Of a DNA stretch of 64,000 bases, positions 63,485 through 64,000 are shown one piece after another (the stretch's first letter is position 1; every line of letters begins with the position of its first letter). Both the position numbers and the translations under genes were made by a program. The notes beneath the pieces are model-generated. The model searched no databases, was not told where the DNA came from, and saw only the letters and a list, made by a program, of their open reading frames with translations. Source of the stretch: JANXMY01 sp965246745 (GTDB lineage Bacteria; Armatimonadota; Armatimonadia; Armatimonadales; Capsulimonadaceae); NCBI GenBank assembly GCA_965246745.1, contig OZ251980.1:992001-1056000 (forward strand), given 5' to 3'.

Positions 63485-64000
63485 CTACTTGCCGAGCAGC
63501 GTGTACGACGGCACGACCCCATCGCGGAGCCAAATAACATGGCCGTCGGCAAACGCATAATCCGTGCCGCCGTTATGACGTCCCGGCTTCGGCACTGACC
63601 TGCCCGTGTCCGAAGCGTTTTTGGCTCCCGCGTTGCTCTCAAACAGCATCACGGTTTGTGCCGGGGAGTCGAGTTTTGCGAGCGCCACGCCCGACAGCGT
63701 ACTGTTGTACGCATAGCTCCACTTTTCGCCCGCCGGTGCCGACGGGTCACGGAAGAGCGCTTCGGTATGGACAAACGGCAGGATTTCGTCCCCCCAGCTC
63801 GCCGCATCGGGCATCTTCTCGTCGTGGTCCTGCGTGTACTGAATGACGCCAAGTGCAAGCTGTTTCAGGTTGGATTGTGAAGATGACCGCTCCGCATTTT
63901 CTCTCGACTGGGCGAATGCTTTCGGCGACGCATGCTGAAGAGACGCTGTGGGTTCAATCCGAAGCGTGTACGTTGCAACGTCGGTCGTCGTGAGCAGGCT
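63485..64000 (-). CDS. DUF1559/pseudopilin-type protein (5' end outside window)
   Basis: The frame is open to the window edge, giving 171 visible residues. NLKQLALGVIQYTQDHDEKM is the block that follows the N-terminal methylation helix in DUF1559 and type II pseudopilin-like proteins. The end, GRHNGGTDYAFADGHVIWLR, is the H-X9-DG signature. The internal ATG at 63814 is not the start. Such proteins are greatly expanded in Planctomycetota and Armatimonadota and are exported; their role is uncertain. Confidence 0.85.
   Translation of the reverse strand, partial: SLLTTTDVATYTLRIEPTASLQHASPKAFAQSRENAERSSSQSNLKQLALGVIQYTQDHDEKMPDAASWGDEILPFVHTEALFRDPSAPAGEKWSYAYNSTLSGVALAKLDSPAQTVMLFESNAGAKNASDTGRSVPKPGRHNGGTDYAFADGHVIWLRDGVVPSYTLLGK

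Noticed and set aside
1..64000. rRNA, tRNA or CRISPR arrays
   Set aside because: No tRNA T-loop with cloverleaf, rRNA core motif, or regularly spaced direct repeats with unique spacers was found. The 16-bp array at 29110 has no spacers.

Overview
The window is a high-GC bacterial chromosome segment with dense, mostly intact genes and no rRNA, tRNA or CRISPR array that I could find. The gene content (a DUF1800/DUF1501 pair, a DUF1559 pseudopilin-type protein with the H-X9-DG ending, two GHL-type glycoside hydrolases, DUF4397, a PEP-CTERM protein, a 7Fe ferredoxin) suggests Armatimonadota or a related Terrabacteria lineage. Planctomycetota is the main alternative. This placement is inference from gene families, not from a marker gene.

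Layout. 1-2.1 kb: end of a DUF1800 gene and a Tat-exported DUF1501 protein. 2.1-6.1 kb: an aspartic-protease pair and a large single-chain restriction-modification enzyme. 6.2-10 kb: a leader peptide and intrinsic attenuator before an ABC exporter, then an MFS exporter. 10-13.2 kb: tandem double-GNAT proteins, a hypothetical gene and repeats. 13.2-17.6 kb: a phosphodiesterase, glycogen branching enzyme and a Uma2 nuclease. 17.7-22.3 kb: two coiled-coil proteins, an OmpA-fused binding protein and a polysaccharide deacetylase. 22.3-33 kb (mostly minus strand): DUF4397 lipoprotein, RsfS, a metal/copper-type membrane cluster, a GHL6 hydrolase, an M3 peptidase and an ABC transporter. 33-36.5 kb: nucleotidyltransferase, PqqD-Tat-Cys peptide, PEP-CTERM protein and HprK-like kinase. 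36.7-40.4 kb: a glycosyltransferase, a DUF559 nuclease framed by perfect 61-bp inverted repeats, and a GHL10 hydrolase. 40.5-43.5 kb: DUF4291, NADAR, NrtR-type regulator and RNA ligase. 43.5-53.2 kb: ferredoxin, a RES toxin-antitoxin pair, a TetR/SDR operon, XisI, an FAD enzyme, a candidate structured RNA, DUF3800 and MtfA. 53.4-56.2 kb: hemolysin III and paired SPFH proteins. 56.4-59.7 kb: DprA plus a RecQ-phosphoribosyltransferase fusion in AT-richer DNA. 59.8-64 kb: aldo-keto reductase, aminotransferase, a small gene pair, an Lrp regulator and a partial DUF1559 gene.

Themes. (i) Many genes start leaderless: a -10 box (TATAAT/TATACT type) ends exactly 6-7 nt before the ATG with no Shine-Dalgarno sequence; several also have a -35 at 17 nt. 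(ii) Three palindromic repeat families and a striking number of exact 15-18-bp tandem duplications sit at gene borders; some supply stop codons or in-frame protein segments. (iii) Conflict and repair functions are rich: a restriction enzyme, RES toxin, NADAR/RNA ligase, RecQ-PRTase/DprA, DUF3800, DUF559 and XisI. The best candidates for undescribed biology are the leader-peptide attenuator (6.2-6.5 kb), the PqqD-Tat-cysteine peptide cluster (33-36.5 kb), the DUF559 inverted-repeat cassette (38 kb), the NADAR/RNA-ligase cluster with its shared operator (40.5-43.5 kb), and the RecQ-PRTase/DprA pair.
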